From: Bacteroidota bacterium
GTDB taxonomy: Bacteria; Bacteroidota; Ignavibacteria; Ignavibacteriales; Ignavibacteriaceae
DNA length: 46,955 bases
Reading direction: 5' to 3'
NCBI GenBank assembly: GCA_021815365.1
Contig: JAKAGZ010000018.1
Coordinates: 1 to 46,955 of the forward strand
The position numbers were made by a program, and so were the translations under genes. Below are positions 44,399 to 46,955 of the stretch, one piece after another. The notes below the pieces were generated by a model. The model had not been told where the DNA came from. It saw only the letters and a list, made by a program, of their open reading frames with translations, and searched no databases. Numbering within the stretch: the stretch's first letter is position 1; every line of letters starts with the position of its first letter.

Positions 44399-45091
44399 AT
44401 GACAATCAGAATTGACCCTATTGGGAAAAGAATAATAGACGTTACTGTTTCTCTGCTGATACTTATTGCAGGTCTTCCACTTATGTTCCTGATCCTGTTA
44501 ATGGCTTTTCTCAGCACAGGGCAGTTCCCGATAATCTTCCAGGAAAGGAAAATAACCCTGGAGAAAAAAGCCTTACGGATAATGAAGATAAGAACAATCA
44601 AGACAGGGGTCAGAATTGATCACTGTTTGAGAGACAAGTCCGTTCCTGAATGTATTTCCGAAATATTCATCAAAGGAGGGGGTGAGAAGCAGGTTCCGTT
44701 GTTTTGCAGATGGCTGAGGAAAACGGGGATAGATGAAGTTCCGCAGCTTATAAATGTTATAAAAGGAGAGATGTCAATCATCGGACCCCGCCCTTTGCTT
44801 GAAGATGATCTGCAGATCATAAAGAATGCAGAGCCTGAAAATTACCTCAGAAGGACAAAAATAAAATCAAAGCCGGGGATATCGGGAATGTGGCAGGTCT
44901 ATGGAGAAAGAGAGAAAGGCGCTGCAAATTTAGTCTGGCTTGATGAGGTGTACGAGAATAAAAAATCATTTCTGTTAGATTGCAGAATTATCCTGAGGTC
45001 AGCTTTAATTTTGTTTACAGCAGCACACTCAGATTCTATTGTGAGGAGTAAAGTGTTGCCTGTGGGATTTAGTAATCCGGCATACAGTTAA
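44399..45091 (+). CDS. Sugar phosphotransferase (PglC/WcaJ-like)
   Basis: Monotopic phosphoglycosyl transferase of 230 residues that moves a sugar-1-phosphate from a UDP-sugar to undecaprenyl phosphate, the first step in exopolysaccharide or O-antigen assembly. Visible marks are the N-terminal membrane segment (about 14-38), the catalytic dyad in RKTGIDEVPQLINVIKGEMS, SIIGPRPLL and KSKPGISGMWQV. It has only the short catalytic form, without the extra N-terminal helices of WcaJ. No other polysaccharide genes lie beside it, so it is an orphan here. Confidence 0.88.
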   Translation: MTIRIDPIGKRIIDVTVSLLILIAGLPLMFLILLMAFLSTGQFPIIFQERKITLEKKALRIMKIRTIKTGVRIDHCLRDKSVPECISEIFIKGGGEKQVPLFCRWLRKTGIDEVPQLINVIKGEMSIIGPRPLLEDDLQIIKNAEPENYLRRTKIKSKPGISGMWQVYGEREKGAANLVWLDEVYENKKSFLLDCRIILRSALILFTAAHSDSIVRSKVLPVGFSNPAYS

Positions 45092-45101
45092 GTCCCGAAA
45101 A

Positions 45102-45118
45102 ATTCATTTCTAATGAAT
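45102..45118 (-). terminator. Possible terminator after the DsrE gene
   Basis: ATTCATT-TCT-AATGAAT is a perfect 7-bp-arm hairpin in the gap between the convergent sugar transferase and DsrE genes. Read on the minus strand it is followed by TTTTTC, so it may end the sulfur-type operon. The stem is AT-rich and weak. Confidence 0.35.
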
Positions 45119-45137
45119 CGTCAGAGAGAAATAAAAA

Positions 45138-45491
45138 TCAAAAAGTAACTACTTTATCTGCTTCGACTGTCCATTGTGTCAGCTCTGACATATTGCTTAT
45201 TTCCACTCCTTCGATGAGAGGCAAATTTTTTATCCCCCTTGCATCTGTGCAGGTGCCGCAGGCTTTTACTTTGCCGCCTCTGTTTATTACCGACTTCAGC
45301 ATTCTTTCAATGTTGTAATATCCGTTTGGTGTGGTTTGATTTGGCACAGCGCAGCCGACAGCATCTGCCATAAGGAATATTAATACTTCTGTGCTTGTAT
45401 GTTCTTTTTGTAAAGTTATTGCAAGTCTGAGTGCGTTGTAAGCTTTTTCGGTTCCGTATGGGGCATCATTTATAAGAATGAGAATTTTCAT
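45138..45491 (-). CDS. DsrE-family protein
   Basis: A 117-residue protein of the DsrE/YchN fold. It begins MKILILINDAPYGTEKAYNALRLA and contains ADAVGCAVPNQ and ACGTCTDARG, with the Cys residues expected for a sulfur-carrying member of the family. No signal peptide is seen. It follows the SQR-like flavoprotein by 42 bases and lies downstream of a rhodanese, so a role in passing or sensing persulfide is a fair inference. Confidence 0.85.
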   Translation of the reverse strand: MKILILINDAPYGTEKAYNALRLAITLQKEHTSTEVLIFLMADAVGCAVPNQTTPNGYYNIERMLKSVINRGGKVKACGTCTDARGIKNLPLIEGVEISNMSELTQWTVEADKVVTF

Positions 45492-45533
45492 ATCATTTAT
45501 TTCCGTTTTTGATAGTTCATTAGTTGATTAGAG

Positions 45534-46796
45534 TTAAAATTTTATCGGGACATTAATAATCCTTGAGCCTAAAACAAGTATCAGGCGATACAATCTTTTT
45601 AGCGGACCATCGGGCGTCAGCCACCATTTTTCAAAGAGCACTTTAGAAAAGTGCCATATCTTTCCTACTTTTTTAAGTTTTACATCGGGGTTAGGTTCGC
45701 CGTAAAAATTTCCGTAGGCAAAGCCTGCCAGATCCTCGCCCGCTTCGAGCATGCAAAAACCATCAGCACAAAATTCTGCGGCAGCTTTTTTGCCGAGTAA
45801 TTTTGCAGCTATAATATCTGATACAACAACAGCCTGTGAGTGTGCAAACACACCGGCTTTCGGAAGGGGAAGGGGCTTATCAGGGCTCCATCTGCCCGGT
45901 AAAGTGATTGAAGCTACATCGCCAATTGCATAAACATTTTCAAATTTTGTTTCAAGAGTTAATCTGTTTACAGGAATCCATCCCGCCTGTCCGGCAGCAG
46001 GCAAGCCGGATTCATTTGTTAAGCCGGAATCTTTAACAACATCAGGAGCTTTGTGTTTGGGAATCGTAATCAGCAGGTCATATCCGTAAGAATTTCCATT
46101 TTCGAAAAATAATTTGCGATCCTCTTCATTAATTTTAACGAGCTTGTGCAGAGGATAGAAATTAATTTTCCCCGAGCGCAGAAGATCAACCACTGCTTTG
46201 CCTAACTGAGGACCTGCGACCGGTAAAGGCTGGGGTTCAGGAGTAAAAACATTCAGCCCGATTTTATCTTTTAAGTTTCTGCCTTCAAAATATTTTGATA
46301 TTAACATTGCAGCTTCAAAAGGAGCGCCGGGACATTTATAAGGAAGGGATTCGATCACAATGGCAATTTCGCCGCTTGTTACAGTATTTAGTTTATCACG
46401 TAATTTTACTGCTTCTTCAAGAGTGTAGAATGAAAATGCTTCGCGTGTTAGTTTATCAGAATGAGCTTCGAGTTCCGCCCCAAGGGCTATTATTAAGAAA
46501 TCATATTTTATATTCCGTCTATCGAGTTTGATAAGTTTTTCATCTACATTTATTTTTTTTACTTCGGAAAAAATTAATTCTACATTGCGGGGGACCAACT
46601 TTATCAGCGGAACAGAAATTTGTTCCGGGCTTCGTTTATTTACGATCAGCCAGAGATAAGAAGCAGCAAATGAGTGTGTCCTGTTCTTTTCTACAAGTAT
46701 AATTTTATATTCTTCAGGTAATTTTTTTCTAAGATTATTTGCTGCGATCAGTCCGCCGATGCCGCCGCCGAGAATAACGACTGTGCCTTTTACCAT
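45534..46796 (-). CDS. SQR-like FAD-dependent oxidoreductase
   Basis: About 420 residues, of the sulfide:quinone oxidoreductase/flavocytochrome c flavoprotein type. The N-terminal dinucleotide motif is VVILGGGIGGLIAANN; a later FAD motif is VYAIGDVASI. One Cys in YKCPGAPFEAAML and others in FCADGFCMLEAGE are where SQR-like enzymes carry redox Cys, and the C-terminal KWWL region may be membrane-associated. I prefer the ATG at 46796, preceded by a purine-rich stretch, over the one at 46832. An extra peptide, LPAAGQAG, interrupts the conserved SG-WIPV segment near residue 265. It lies between a rhodanese and a DsrE gene. Confidence 0.82.
   Translation of the reverse strand: MVKGTVVILGGGIGGLIAANNLRKKLPEEYKIILVEKNRTHSFAASYLWLIVNKRSPEQISVPLIKLVPRNVELIFSEVKKINVDEKLIKLDRRNIKYDFLIIALGAELEAHSDKLTREAFSFYTLEEAVKLRDKLNTVTSGEIAIVIESLPYKCPGAPFEAAMLISKYFEGRNLKDKIGLNVFTPEPQPLPVAGPQLGKAVVDLLRSGKINFYPLHKLVKINEEDRKLFFENGNSYGYDLLITIPKHKAPDVVKDSGLTNESGLPAAGQAGWIPVNRLTLETKFENVYAIGDVASITLPGRWSPDKPLPLPKAGVFAHSQAVVVSDIIAAKLLGKKAAAEFCADGFCMLEAGEDLAGFAYGNFYGEPNPDVKLKKVGKIWHFSKVLFEKWWLTPDGPLKRLYRLILVLGSRIINVPIKF
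45985..46006 (-). repeat. In-frame palindromic repeat inside the SQR-like gene
   Basis: The coding strand reads GCTTGCCTGCTGCCGGACAGGC here, a near-palindrome closely related to CCTGCCTGCCGGCAGGCAGG at 14953-14972. It is translated as LPAAGQAG and splits the usual ESG-WIPV motif. The insertion is a multiple of three, so the frame is kept. Confidence 0.6.
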
Positions 46797-46841
46797 AATT
46801 CTTCTCTCTCTCTTTAATAAATTGGAGCTCATAGTTAAAAA

Positions 46842-46955
46842 TTATTTTTCGATTTCTAAACCTGCAAAGCGCCAGGAGTTTATATCATCTTGCAGAATAG
46901 TAATTTTAAATCCTTTTTTCTTTAAAAGATTTGCAGCTTCAGGAGCCATTACACA
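46842..46955 (-). CDS. Rhodanese-like protein, C-terminal part (start beyond window)
   Basis: The last 37 codons of a gene whose start lies past the right edge. The sequence CVMAPEAANLLKKKGFKIT followed by LQDDINSWRFAGLEIEK matches the end of a rhodanese domain: a Cys at the active-site position, then the helix with AAxxL, then the closing Gly/Trp/Ala-Gly segment. It ends 45 bases before the SQR-like gene and is transcribed in the same direction, making a rhodanese-SQR-DsrE run. Confidence 0.65.
   Translation of the reverse strand, partial: CVMAPEAANLLKKKGFKITILQDDINSWRFAGLEIEK

Overview
The window is AT-rich chromosomal DNA that most resembles the Ignavibacteria / Bacteroidota-Chlorobi group. 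The sequence evidence is: a secreted M1 peptidase ending in a type IX secretion sorting domain with the YPNPFNP signature; Bacteroidota-type promoters (TTG, 18-20 nt, TATATTT[T/G]); several TTG start codons (glnE, ribD, DUF2461, redoxin, CDF transporter); DUF2723, DUF4837 and DUF5723-like proteins; and many dispersed palindromic elements. The taxon is an inference from these marks, not a search result. No tRNA, rRNA, CRISPR array or FMN riboswitch was seen.

Layout. 1-8.95 kb: a two-gene envelope operon on the minus strand (large lipoprotein, then an outer-membrane barrel) diverges from glnE and a DUF2723 membrane protein. 8.96-17.5 kb: two minus-strand housekeeping operons, greA-ribD-ribE (with a terminator-like hairpin in the greA leader) and tilS-hpt-ftsH-polyprenol kinase-DUF4837 lipoprotein, separated by a 198-bp fold-back repeat. 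17.7-19.8 kb: a small accessory island with an intact antitoxin-like gene, a broken RelE/ParE-like toxin, a terminator, and a BglII/BstYI-type restriction endonuclease with its methyltransferase. 19.8-26.1 kb: a minus-strand operon of TPMT-like methyltransferase, CYTH protein, AddB-like nuclease and M1 peptidase. 26.2-36.9 kb: mostly plus-strand genes (outer-membrane barrel, DUF2461, M14 carboxypeptidase, an ECF sigma/anti-sigma pair, methyltransferase, cupin, surface-repeat protein, polysaccharide deacetylase with a dockerin-like end, dapF), with one convergent redoxin gene. 37-44 kb: a metal-homeostasis locus with a SmtB/CadC-type repressor, two CDF-related transporters and a small OB-fold-like protein on one strand, and a secreted small protein plus an RND adaptor and pump on the other. 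44.4-45.1 kb: a lone sugar phosphotransferase. 45.1 kb to the end: a sulfur-type cluster of rhodanese (cut by the window end), an SQR-like flavoprotein and a DsrE protein.

The most distinctive signal is the number of fold-back repeats: three discrete intergenic elements with imperfect terminal inverted repeats (14926-15123, 33448-33786, 44191-44314), and two places where what looks like repeat DNA sits in frame inside a conserved enzyme gene (ribE and the SQR-like gene). I did not find a clearly new multi-gene system. The best candidates for follow-up are the in-frame repeat insertions, the greA leader attenuator, the restriction-modification/toxin-remnant island and the divergent metal locus.
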